Assembly: GCF_019420015.1 (NCBI RefSeq)
Contig: NZ_JAHZIA010000010.1
Location: forward strand, 1-10,797
Length of the DNA stretch: 10,797 nt
From: Anaerofustis sp.
GTDB taxonomy: Bacteria > Bacillota > Clostridia > Eubacteriales > Anaerofustaceae
Direction: 5' to 3'
Shown here: positions 1 to 6,434 of the stretch, piece after piece
How the letters are laid out: every line of letters starts with the position of its first letter
How positions within the stretch are numbered: the stretch's first letter is position 1
Translations under genes and position numbers: made by a program
The notes under the pieces: generated by a model
Databases searched by the model: none
What the model was told of the DNA's origin: nothing
The model's input: only the letters and a program-made list of their open reading frames with translations

Positions 1-597
1 CGTTATGTTTACCAAAGTATCGTTTGAATATCTTGTAAGGGAAGAAAACTGTTCGAATTTTCCCATCAGATCGAAGCCCGCGTTGCAGAAGGCCGATATC
101 GAGTGGAAGATGCCGTTGTATATTCCTTCTATAATTCCCATTTCGGGAACGAATCTTATCGCAAGGAGTATCGCTCCTATGCCTTCGAATATTATGGTTC
201 CCTTTACTATTCTCATTATCATGGATACTATGCCGCCGATTTGTATGCTTCCCGCCGACTGCATCAACAGCTTTCTTTCGTTAAGTCCGATTTTTCTTTT
301 TAAAAATATCGAAAACATCGTTATTATCGTCATGAATCCGATTCCGCCTATTTGTATTAGGCATATTATTACTATCTGCCCGAAAACGGACCAGTGAGTA
401 TAGGTGTCATATATTACAAGCCCCGTTACACAGGTTGCAGATGTTGCCGTAAACAAAGCATTTAAAAAAGGAGTAGCTTCTCCGCTTCTTGAAGATATAG
501 GCAAGCTGAGAAGAATCCCTCCGATCAGTATTATAAAGAAAAATCCAAGCGCAATTATCTGCGTGTATGTCAATTTTGTTTTGAGTTTATTTAACAT
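1..597 (-). CDS. ktrB: Potassium uptake channel subunit KtrB/TrkH, N-terminal part (cut by left window edge)
   Basis: Integral membrane K+-translocating subunit of a Ktr/Trk system, which works with a cytoplasmic RCK-type regulatory subunit (KtrA/TrkA). The visible 199 codons are about the first 40-45% of a family usually 440-480 residues long. Seen in the minus-strand translation: a short basic N-terminus (MLNKLKTKLT), a first membrane helix at about residues 12-33, and the first pore loop with TATSATCVTGL at 50-60, including the family's selectivity-filter glycine. Next come a second helix at about 70-98 with IQIGGIGFMT, and a second helix-pore unit with FHSISAFCNAGFDLMG at 164-179. The ATG at 595-597 is preceded by AAAGGG (604-609) at 6 nt spacing, and no better upstream start is seen. 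It belongs to a unit separate from scpB, because a terminator and its own promoter lie in between. A KtrA gene would be expected to the left, outside the window. KtrB (Na+-assisted) and TrkH are not cleanly separable from this fragment; the short N-terminus favours KtrB. Confidence 0.93.
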   Translation of the reverse strand, partial: MLNKLKTKLTYTQIIALGFFFIILIGGILLSLPISSRSGEATPFLNALFTATSATCVTGLVIYDTYTHWSVFGQIVIICLIQIGGIGFMTIITMFSIFLKRKIGLNERKLLMQSAGSIQIGGIVSMIMRIVKGTIIFEGIGAILLAIRFVPEMGIIEGIYNGIFHSISAFCNAGFDLMGKFEQFSSLTRYSNDTLVNIT

Positions 598-603
598 CGA
601 TAT

Positions 604-609
604 CCCTTT
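604..609 (-). promoter_or_regulatory. Ribosome binding site of ktrB
   Basis: AAAGGG on the minus strand, 6 nt before the ATG at 597. It supports that start codon for the potassium channel gene. Confidence 0.6.
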
Positions 610-667
610 AATTTTTTCTTAATATGATTTTATTTATTTTAATATAATTTTAATTTCGTTTTCAATC

Positions 668-696
668 ATTATAACAAATAAGATATTTACAGTAAA
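668..696 (-). promoter_or_regulatory. Candidate sigma-A promoter of ktrB (extended -10)
   Basis: Reading the minus strand, TTTACT (696-691) is followed after 17 nt by TATAAT (673-668). The -10 box is perfect and carries the extended TGn element directly before it (TGTTATAAT). The -35 matches TTGACA at four of six positions. The predicted transcript starts near 661, giving a leader of about 64 nt before the ktrB ATG at 597. Confidence 0.6.
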
Positions 697-880
697 TAGA
701 AAATTATTGAAAAATATGTTTATTTGAATATATATTTTTAATTGTATTAAATATATAAATGAATAATAGATAAGGTTATCATAATATATTGATTTATTCT
801 TTGTATTTCATTTTAAATTTGTTTATGCTAACTTTAAATGTTATTTATTTAATATTAATAAAAATTCCTTTTGAATTATA

Positions 881-909
881 AATAAAAAATCACTTCCTAA
901 GAAGTGATT
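881..909 (-). terminator. Intrinsic terminator of the lysA-M50-scpA-scpB operon
   Basis: On the minus strand, AATCACTTC (909-901) pairs perfectly with GAAGTGATT (896-888) across the 4-nt loop TTAG. The descending arm ends in a run of six T (889-884), followed by ATTT. The stem begins inside the scpB stop codon (TAA, 910-908), so coding sequence and terminator overlap by two bases. The 9-bp stem with U-tract is the standard Rho-independent form. The stem is AT-rich, so efficiency is uncertain. Confidence 0.82.
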
Positions 910-1531
910 AATCGACTTTTTCCGTAAACATCAGCTGTTCTCCGGCTTCTTCGGTTTTTTCATCTATATGGTTTTCCAAATCATCCAAAAACTTTTCGAA
1001 TTCCGGAAGTTCGTTTAGCCTTTCTATTCCCGCCAGACGCAAAAATTCTTTTGTGGTTTTGAAACTCATCGGCTTTCCGATTACATCATCCAGTCTTCCT
1101 GCCTGTTCAACCAGTCCTCTGTCTATCAACAAATCGAGAGAACTGCTTGACTTTACTCCTCTTACAAGTTCTATATCAAGTCTTGTTACCGGCTGCTTGT
1201 ATGCTACTATAGCCAGTGTTTCCAGTGCCGCCTGAGAAAGGGAAGTTGTCGTGTAATTTGTCAAAACTTTTTTTACATAATTAAAGTATTCACTTCTCGT
1301 TGTAAGCTGATATGTATCATCAGTTCTGACTAACTTCACCCCTCTCATTTCATAATCATATTCACTTTGTAATTTTTTTAATAAATATGTTGCATATTTA
1401 TTGTTAATACCCAGCACTTCTTTTATTGTGTCGATATGTACCTTGTCACCTATGGCAAAGAGGATGCTTTCTATTATATGTAAAAGTTCTTTTTCTTCTT
1501 TGTTAATAAAATCGTTATCGGTTTTATTCAT
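908..1531 (-). CDS. scpB: Segregation and condensation protein ScpB
   Basis: ScpB is the dimeric winged-helix (kite) subunit that binds the kleisin ScpA and completes the Smc-ScpAB condensin, a cytoplasmic complex that organises and segregates the chromosome. The 207-residue product matches the family's usual 190-210. Seen: a first winged-helix region from about residue 13 (ELLHIIESILFA) to 80, then the family signature LSQAALETLAIVAYKQP at 98-114 continuing to LDIELVRGV at 118-126. GKPMSFKTTKEFL at 152-164 is the second winged helix. The C-terminal tail (about 175-207) is rich in Asp/Glu and probably disordered. AGGAG at 1537-1541 lies 5 nt before the ATG and overlaps the scpA stop codon, so the two genes are probably translationally coupled. 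It is the last gene of the operon, with the terminator starting in its stop codon. Confidence 0.97.
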   Translation of the reverse strand: MNKTDNDFINKEEKELLHIIESILFAIGDKVHIDTIKEVLGINNKYATYLLKKLQSEYDYEMRGVKLVRTDDTYQLTTRSEYFNYVKKVLTNYTTTSLSQAALETLAIVAYKQPVTRLDIELVRGVKSSSSLDLLIDRGLVEQAGRLDDVIGKPMSFKTTKEFLRLAGIERLNELPEFEKFLDDLENHIDEKTEEAGEQLMFTEKVD

Positions 1532-1539
1532 ATATTCTC

Positions 1540-2259
1540 CTATATTTTTTCTAATAATATATCTCCGTAAACTCCGTTTTGTGTGAGTTTTACGGCATTC
1601 ACTTTAAGAAGTTCCAAAGTTGCGAGAAAAGTCGCTATAACGTATCCTTTTTTTATGTTTTTGTCGAACAGGGAAAAGAAGCTTATTTTATCCTGTTTTT
1701 CGAGCATTTTGGTTAAAATTAGCATAGAATCGTCAACGGAAAATGTATCTGTTTCTATTGTTTGATTTTCGCTGAATTCGTTTATTCTTTCTTTTCGCTT
1801 TATCAAAATGTTTCTGAGTGCTTTTGAAAGCAGGGAAAGATCTATTTCCTTTATAACGTATTCTTCTTTTATTTCGCTGTAATATTCTGGGTCTTTCGTC
1901 AAAGATGTGTTGTATATCTGTTCGCTTTCTTTTAGGCTCTTTGTCAACTCTTTGAAGGCTTTGTATTCGATGAGTCTGTTTACCAGCTCTTCTCTCGGGT
2001 CTGTCTCTTCTTCGTTTTCTTCTGTTTCCACAGGCAGAAGTGTTTTGGATTTTATTTCAAGCAAGGTGGATGCCATAACGACAAATTCGCTTGCCACTTC
2101 CATATCGAGATCGTTGTAGCTGTATATATATTCCAGATATTGCTTTGTTATTTCTACTATGGGTATGTCGTATATATCTATTTCGTTTTTATTTATAAGG
2201 TGCAAAAGAAGATCCAAAGGTCCTTCGAAACTGCTTAAGTGTAATATGTTTTCTTTCAT
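1540..2259 (-). CDS. scpA: Segregation and condensation protein ScpA (kleisin)
   Basis: ScpA is the kleisin that bridges the two heads of the Smc dimer and recruits ScpB, forming the bacterial condensin ring on nucleoid DNA. The 239-residue length is normal. Seen: the N-terminal kleisin signature FEGPLDLLLHLI at 11-22, followed by IDIYDIPIVEIT at 27-38, the part of the family that contacts the Smc neck. Then come a helical stretch with STLLEIKSKTLLP at 64-76, an acidic linker (about 79-92), a charged middle region that in the family carries the ScpB-binding segment, and a C-terminal winged helix ending FLATLELLKVNAVKL at 211-225. A GAGGGAAG Shine-Dalgarno (2267-2274) precedes the ATG by 7 nt. 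It lies 18 nt after the M50 protease stop and 8 nt before scpB. No smc gene is in the window. Confidence 0.97.
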   Translation of the reverse strand: MKENILHLSSFEGPLDLLLHLINKNEIDIYDIPIVEITKQYLEYIYSYNDLDMEVASEFVVMASTLLEIKSKTLLPVETEENEEETDPREELVNRLIEYKAFKELTKSLKESEQIYNTSLTKDPEYYSEIKEEYVIKEIDLSLLSKALRNILIKRKERINEFSENQTIETDTFSVDDSMLILTKMLEKQDKISFFSLFDKNIKKGYVIATFLATLELLKVNAVKLTQNGVYGDILLEKI

Positions 2260-2277
2260 TTTGATACTTCCCTCATA

Positions 2278-2886
2278 TTAAAGGAGAACCTTTAAAAACG
2301 GAAGCATCAAAGGTGAGAGTATAATGCCTATCATTCCCGTTACCAACAAAAGTATCAATAACAGATACAGATAATGTTCGTATCTGTAAAATTTTTCTTC
2401 GTATTCATAAGGAAGCAAACTTGCCAAAATCTTTGAACCGTCCAAAGGAGGAATCGGTATAAGGTTGAATACCATTAGGGATATGTTTATTACAACTCCG
2501 TACTGAAGAATATAGTATAAGACTTCATTATTTATTATCGGTGCAACAAATTTGTAAAGAATTGAAAAAACAACCGCCAAAATAAGATTGGATAAAGGTC
2601 CCGCCAAGCTTACCAGTATGGTTCCTTTTTTTCTGTTGTTAAAATTTGCCGTGTTTATAGGTACGGGTTTTGCCCAGCCGAAACCGAAAAACAAAAGGGC
2701 AATAAATCCCAAAGGGTCGAGATGTCTTGTGGGGTCCATGGTCATTCTTCCCGATATTCTTGCGGTCGGATCTCCCATTTTGTCCGCTATAAATGCATGA
2801 GCAAATTCATGTACGCTCAGTGCCAGTATTATGGGAATGAGCATATAAAGCATTTGTATCAGATTTTCAGTACTAAATAAGTTCAT
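2278..2886 (-). CDS. Short site-2-protease-type (M50) membrane zinc metalloprotease
   Basis: A polytopic membrane protein of 202 residues in peptidase family M50, the short form without a PDZ domain. Seen: an N-terminal membrane helix (about 10-30) holding the zinc site HEFAH (H26, E27, H30), then RMTMDPTRHLDPLG at 47-60. The next segments are FGWAKPVPIN at 69-78, a helix with SLAGPLSN at 93-100, and NLIPIPPLDG at 141-150, whose Asp149 is the expected third zinc ligand. A last hydrophobic hairpin spans about 172-198. All catalytic elements are intact. Members cleave substrates within or near the membrane, but the substrate of this short clade is generally unknown and nothing here identifies it. 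AAGGAG (2892-2897) sits 5 nt before the ATG. It is the second gene of the lysA-scpB operon, 15 nt after lysA. A sporulation SpoIVFB role is possible but not supported by context. Confidence 0.9.
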   Translation of the reverse strand: MNLFSTENLIQMLYMLIPIILALSVHEFAHAFIADKMGDPTARISGRMTMDPTRHLDPLGFIALLFFGFGWAKPVPINTANFNNRKKGTILVSLAGPLSNLILAVVFSILYKFVAPIINNEVLYYILQYGVVINISLMVFNLIPIPPLDGSKILASLLPYEYEEKFYRYEHYLYLLLILLLVTGMIGIILSPLMLPFLKVLL

Positions 2887-2901
2887 TTCTTCTCCTTAAA
2901 T

Positions 2902-4176
2902 TTAATCTTCAAGCCAACTTGGCACAACATCGTTTTGTATTAAATTTTCGTATGTATCTCTCTTTACCATCAACTCCGCTTTGTCGTCTTTTAAAAGAAC
3001 AACAGGAGGTGTTTTTAGTCTGTTGTAGTGGCTTGACATAGAATAGTTGTATGCGCCTGTGTTAAGAACCGCAATTATATCCCCCGGTGCCGCCTGAGGA
3101 AGCAGAATATCTTTTATCAAAGTATCAGTTTCGCAGCATTTTCCGCTTATTGTATAAAGCTCGTTTGGTTCTTTGTTGTATTTGTTTGCTATTACCGCAT
3201 GGTAAACCGCATTGTAAAGGGCAGGGCGTGGATTGTCCGCCATTCCTCCGTCAACGCTTATGTATTTTCTAAGGTAAGGTATTTCTTTTATTGTTCCTAC
3301 AGAATATAAAGTTATTCCCGCAGGTCCTATTATGTATCTTCCGGGTTCAACTATTATTTTAGGAACTTTTATTCCTAGCATATCGCATTGTTTTCTGATG
3401 ATTTTGCTTATTCTGTGAACGTACTCTTCAACGTCGAATACAGGGTCATCGTGAAGATAGTTTATCCCAAATCCTCCTCCGAGGTTTAAAGCTTCTACTT
3501 CAACTCCCATTTCTTTTATGTTGTATACTATTTCCAACATACTGGTTGCCGCTATTTCAAATGGTTTTGACGATGATATGTCAGAACCGATATGGCAGTG
3601 TACTCCTGTTAAGTTCAGGTATTCTTCGTCTATTATCATCCTTGCGGCACGTATCGCCATGTTTATCGGAATACCGAATTTTGAGTCTATTCTTCCAGTT
3701 TGAATGTATTCGTGAGTGTGCGCTTCCACTCCCGGTGATATTCTTATATGCACGTTTTGTGTTCTCTTAAGTTCTTTTGCTATTCTTCCGACAAGTCCTA
3801 TCTCATAAAAACTGTCTATTGTGATAACGCCGATTCCCGCTTCTATGGCTTCTGCTATTTCTTCGGCGGATTTGTTGCTTCCGTGGAAACATATTTTTTT
3901 TGGATCAAGTCCTGCTTTTAATGCCGTGTATATTTCTCCTCCCGAAACGGTGTCAAGGCATATACCCTGTTGTTTTATTATTTTTACCATGGCCATGTTT
4001 GTAAATGCTTTGCCCGCATAATTTATATCGTAGTCCAAACCGTATGCTTCAAAACTCTTTTTTATTAGATTTATCGCTTCTACGATTTTATTTTCGCTTA
4101 TAACGTAAAGCGGTGTTCCGAATTTTTTTGCAAGGGCTACTGTATCATGTCCCGAAAATATAAAATGTTCATTCAT
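2902..4176 (-). CDS. lysA: Diaminopimelate decarboxylase (LysA)
   Basis: A PLP-dependent cytoplasmic enzyme that decarboxylates meso-2,6-diaminopimelate to L-lysine and CO2, the last step of lysine synthesis. The 424 residues match the family. This is a fold-type III PLP enzyme, with an alanine-racemase-like barrel plus a C-terminal beta domain. Seen: the PLP-binding lysine in YAGKAFTN (K56), HGSNK at 98-102, and HIGSDI at 195-200. GGGFGINY at 233-240 is the phosphate-binding loop, and EPGRYIIGPAG follows at 277-287. The DAP-specific SVDGGMADNPRPALY lies at 307-321, catalytic Cys in GKCCETD (C348 by position) at 345-351, and the C-terminal active-site tyrosines in YNYSMSSHYN at 376-385. RPALY and CETD favour DAP over ornithine or arginine as substrate. 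AGGAG (4186-4190) is 9 nt before the ATG. It is the first gene of the operon, under the promoter at 4224-4252. The leader is only about 40 nt, so there is no room for a lysine riboswitch. Confidence 0.97.
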   Translation of the reverse strand: MNEHFIFSGHDTVALAKKFGTPLYVISENKIVEAINLIKKSFEAYGLDYDINYAGKAFTNMAMVKIIKQQGICLDTVSGGEIYTALKAGLDPKKICFHGSNKSAEEIAEAIEAGIGVITIDSFYEIGLVGRIAKELKRTQNVHIRISPGVEAHTHEYIQTGRIDSKFGIPINMAIRAARMIIDEEYLNLTGVHCHIGSDISSSKPFEIAATSMLEIVYNIKEMGVEVEALNLGGGFGINYLHDDPVFDVEEYVHRISKIIRKQCDMLGIKVPKIIVEPGRYIIGPAGITLYSVGTIKEIPYLRKYISVDGGMADNPRPALYNAVYHAVIANKYNKEPNELYTISGKCCETDTLIKDILLPQAAPGDIIAVLNTGAYNYSMSSHYNRLKTPPVVLLKDDKAELMVKRDTYENLIQNDVVPSWLED

Positions 4177-4185
4177 ATTTTTAAT

Positions 4186-4190
4186 CTCCT
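4186..4190 (-). promoter_or_regulatory. Ribosome binding site of lysA
   Basis: AGGAG on the minus strand, 9 nt before the lysA ATG at 4176. This confirms the start codon. Confidence 0.75.
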
Positions 4191-4223
4191 GACTTGGTAT
4201 TTTTTTATTTAGCTTAATTACAC

Positions 4224-4252
4224 ATTATATCAGATATTTATTTCTTTTTAAA
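4224..4252 (-). promoter_or_regulatory. Candidate sigma-A promoter of the lysA-scpB operon (extended -10)
   Basis: On the minus strand, TTTAAA (4252-4247) is followed after 17 nt by TATAAT (4229-4224). TG sits one base before the -10 box (TGATATAAT), an extended -10 element of the same build as the ktrB promoter. The predicted start near 4217 gives a leader of about 40 nt. The -35 region is flanked by an AT-only inverted repeat (4237-4243 with 4250-4256) that may be chance. Confidence 0.6.
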
Positions 4253-4282
4253 TAAAATATATTAATTTTTAAACAAATAGTA

Positions 4283-4288
4283 TATAAT
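4283..4288 (+). promoter_or_regulatory. Candidate -10 box of the rnr operon promoter
   Basis: A perfect TATAAT whose last base lies 7 nt before the rnr ATG. The hexamer at 17-nt spacing (4260-4265, TATTAA) is a poor -35, and no TGn extension is present. If this box is used, transcription starts at or within a base or two of the start codon. Confidence 0.45.
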
Positions 4289-4295
4289 AATTTGT

Positions 4296-6407
4296 ATGAA
4301 AAACGATAAATTGGAATACTTAAGCGAACAGATATATTTACTTATGGAAAACGATGATTATAAGCCGATGAAATTCAAGGATTTTGCTTATATTTTCGAC
4401 ATGCATTCGAAAAATCAGAAAAATCTTTTGTCAAATGCTCTTAATTATCTTATAAGTGAAAAGAAAATAAAATATATTAAAAACAGATATTTGCTTATGG
4501 ACTCGGGTATTTACGAAGGCATATTCGAAAAGGGCAGGGGTTCTTTCGGTTTTGTGAGTACAAAAGAGCTTGATGAGGATATCTTTGTTGCGGGAAAAGA
4601 CACCATGGACGCATTCAGCGGAGATACCGTCAGGGTGGAAATCATAAAAGAAAAACAAGAGGGGAAGAAAAGAGAAGGAAAGATAACCGAGATTATAAAA
4701 AAGGTAAAAAGGGAAACCGTAGGAACTTTTTACAAAGAGAAAACTTTCGGTTTTGTTGTAAGTGACAATCCAAGCTTCACAAACGATATCTATATACCAA
4801 AGTCAGGCATAAAGTACGCAAAGGATAAAGACAAAGTCGTGGTCGAAATTACCGATTTCCCAAAGGGAAAGAACTGGGTCGGAAGAATAAATAAAGTTCT
4901 CGGACATTTGGGAGATGAGGGGCTTGAGATAGAATCCCTGCTTTACGAATATGATATTCAAAGGGATTTTTCTCAAAAGGTTTTGAAAGAAGCCAAGGCT
5001 TTGGATTTTGACGGCTTTGATAAGTTTAAAGATAAAAGAAGGGATTTGACTGATAAAAACATATTTACCATAGACGGCAAAACCGCAAAAGACCTGGACG
5101 ATGCGGTGAGCATAAAAAAAGAAAAAGACGGATATATTCTATCCGTTCATATAGCTGACGTAAGTACTTACGTTAGGAAAAACGGAGAAATCGACAAAGA
5201 AGCTTACGAAAGAGGGACCAGTGTTTATTTCCCCGACAGGGTTATTCCGATGCTTCCCAAGGCACTGTGTGAAAATTTATGCAGCCTTAATCCTAAGGAA
5301 AAAAAGAAAGCTTTCAGCGTCGATATAAAAATAAACAAAGACGGAAAAATAATCGGTTATGATTTTTATAAATCTCTGATTGTTTCAAAAGCAAAGTTTG
5401 TGTATGACGAAGTCAATGAGCTTTTTGAGGGAAGTAAAAATCTTCCCCGTGAGTATTATATTTACGAAGATGATTTAAACCTTATGAAGGAGCTTTATAA
5501 GCTCTTAAAAAACAGAAGAATCCTTGAAGGAAATCTGGATTTTGACGGGGATGAGAGTGTTATAAGTGTTGAAGACGGTGTGGTTAAAGACGTTACACTT
5601 AGAAAAAGAGGAACAGCGGAAAGAATCATCGAGCAGTTTATGCTTGCGGCAAATACGTCAGCCTGTGAGTTCTTCTCCTCTCTTGGAGTTAACGGAATAT
5701 ACAGGGTTCATGAAGAACCCGATAAGGAAAAAATCGGTGATTTTGTGAGATTTGCCAGAGCTCTAGGATACAAAATCAGACTTCACGACGGACATTACAG
5801 CAGCGAGCTACAGGAATTTTTGAAAGATGTACAAGGGGATAAAAACGAGAGTCTTCTTAAAACCGTTCTTTTAAGGTGTATGAAAAAGGCGGTATACACA
5901 ACAGAGAACAAAGGGCATTTTGCCCTTTCCATAGAACATTACACTCACTTTACTTCTCCTATAAGAAGGTACCCTGACCTAATGGTGCACAGGGTTTTAA
6001 ACAATATCTTATCCGGTACTGTGAACTTGGATAACCCGGAAAAAGAAAGAGAAAAAATGGAGAAAAGAGCAGTTCATCTGTCAAAAAAAGAAAGACAAAG
6101 CGAAGAGATTGAAAGAGAAGCCGATAAAATATTCATATGCGAATATATGGATGGTTTCATAGGTGAATCCTTTGAGGGGAAGATTTCCGGGTTCAGTTCA
6201 AAGGGAATGTATGTAAAGTTGGAAAACGGAATAGAAGGCGTTATATACTTAAATAACCTAAAAGACGATTACTACATTTACGACGAAGAGCATTACTCTT
6301 TGGTCGGAAGGGAATTTGCCAAAAGGTATACGATGGGAGATTCCATAAATGTAAAATTAATCGGTGTTTCCAAATTGAAAAGAGAAGTGGAATTTTGTAT
6401 AATATAA
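4296..6407 (+). CDS. rnr: Ribonuclease R (RNB-family 3'-5' exoribonuclease)
   Basis: A processive 3'-to-5' exoribonuclease that degrades structured RNA and takes part in mRNA turnover and rRNA quality control. The 703 residues give a compact version; E. coli RNase R has 813. Domains seen in order: an N-terminal winged helix (about 1-68), cold-shock domain 1 (about 71-118, GRGSFGFVS at 80-88), and cold-shock domain 2 (about 141-187, KTFGFVVSD at 149-157). The RNB catalytic domain spans about 247-575, and an S1 domain (about 622-699) ends almost at the C-terminus, with no long basic tail. Metal-binding aspartates lie in TIDGKTAKDLDDAVS (D260, D266, D268, D269), and substrate-binding HFTSPIRRYPDLM is at 551-563. 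The catalytic set is complete. ATG 4296 is the only in-frame start after a stop at 4278, and the N-terminus aligns with other RNase R proteins, but no Shine-Dalgarno site precedes it. First gene of the plus-strand operon; smpB, a frequent rnr neighbour in Bacillota, is not next to it. Confidence 0.97.
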   Translation: MKNDKLEYLSEQIYLLMENDDYKPMKFKDFAYIFDMHSKNQKNLLSNALNYLISEKKIKYIKNRYLLMDSGIYEGIFEKGRGSFGFVSTKELDEDIFVAGKDTMDAFSGDTVRVEIIKEKQEGKKREGKITEIIKKVKRETVGTFYKEKTFGFVVSDNPSFTNDIYIPKSGIKYAKDKDKVVVEITDFPKGKNWVGRINKVLGHLGDEGLEIESLLYEYDIQRDFSQKVLKEAKALDFDGFDKFKDKRRDLTDKNIFTIDGKTAKDLDDAVSIKKEKDGYILSVHIADVSTYVRKNGEIDKEAYERGTSVYFPDRVIPMLPKALCENLCSLNPKEKKKAFSVDIKINKDGKIIGYDFYKSLIVSKAKFVYDEVNELFEGSKNLPREYYIYEDDLNLMKELYKLLKNRRILEGNLDFDGDESVISVEDGVVKDVTLRKRGTAERIIEQFMLAANTSACEFFSSLGVNGIYRVHEEPDKEKIGDFVRFARALGYKIRLHDGHYSSELQEFLKDVQGDKNESLLKTVLLRCMKKAVYTTENKGHFALSIEHYTHFTSPIRRYPDLMVHRVLNNILSGTVNLDNPEKEREKMEKRAVHLSKKERQSEEIEREADKIFICEYMDGFIGESFEGKISGFSSKGMYVKLENGIEGVIYLNNLKDDYYIYDEEHYSLVGREFAKRYTMGDSINVKLIGVSKLKREVEFCII
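5910..5928 (+). repeat. Perfect inverted repeat inside rnr
   Basis: AAAGGGCA and TGCCCTTT are separated by TTT, an 8-bp perfect stem with a 3-nt loop. It lies in the coding region for NKGHFALS of the RNB domain. No T-run follows it, so it is not an intrinsic terminator on the plus strand. Confidence 0.6.
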
Positions 6408-6434
6408 TGATTGTTTAAAGAAAGAGAAGTGGAT

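Larger units (their letters stand above)
598..907. other. AT-rich intergenic region between scpB and ktrB
   Basis: About 310 bases without a credible gene on either strand. The composition is extremely AT-rich, with many short A/T runs. On its right edge it holds the terminator of the lysA-scpB operon. Near 668-696 it holds a well-formed minus-strand promoter for ktrB. The stretch from about 697 to 880 shows no motif I can name. No long GC-containing stem that could be a riboswitch or structured RNA is visible. Confidence 0.7.

Noticed and set aside
5..622. Plus-strand open frames at 5-397 and 404-622
   Set aside because: They lie opposite the clearly recognisable ktrB/trkH frame on the minus strand, have no ribosome binding site and resemble no protein I know.
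598..880. Possible c-di-AMP or other riboswitch upstream of ktrB
   Set aside because: The region is almost pure A/T with no GC-containing stems, and the predicted leader is about 64 nt.
2280..2293. Small stem AAAGG-TTCT-CCTTT at the end of the M50 gene
   Set aside because: Five base pairs with no T-run; expected by chance, and located where an operon would not terminate.
4177..4217. Possible lysine riboswitch in the lysA leader
   Set aside because: The predicted leader is only about 40 nt and AT-rich, far too short for the roughly 170-nt L-box fold.
4237..4256. Inverted repeat TTTATTT/AAATAAA over the lysA -35 region
   Set aside because: Made only of A and T in a very AT-rich spacer, so a chance match is likely; not called as an operator.
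5490..5504. Inverted repeat GAGCTT-TAT-AAGCTC inside rnr
   Set aside because: Only six base pairs inside a conserved coding region, with no following T-tract.
6411..6434. TTG start for the rluB gene adding eight residues
   Set aside because: It has no ribosome binding site and lies only 3 nt after the rnr stop. The S4 domain that begins family members starts after the later ATG.
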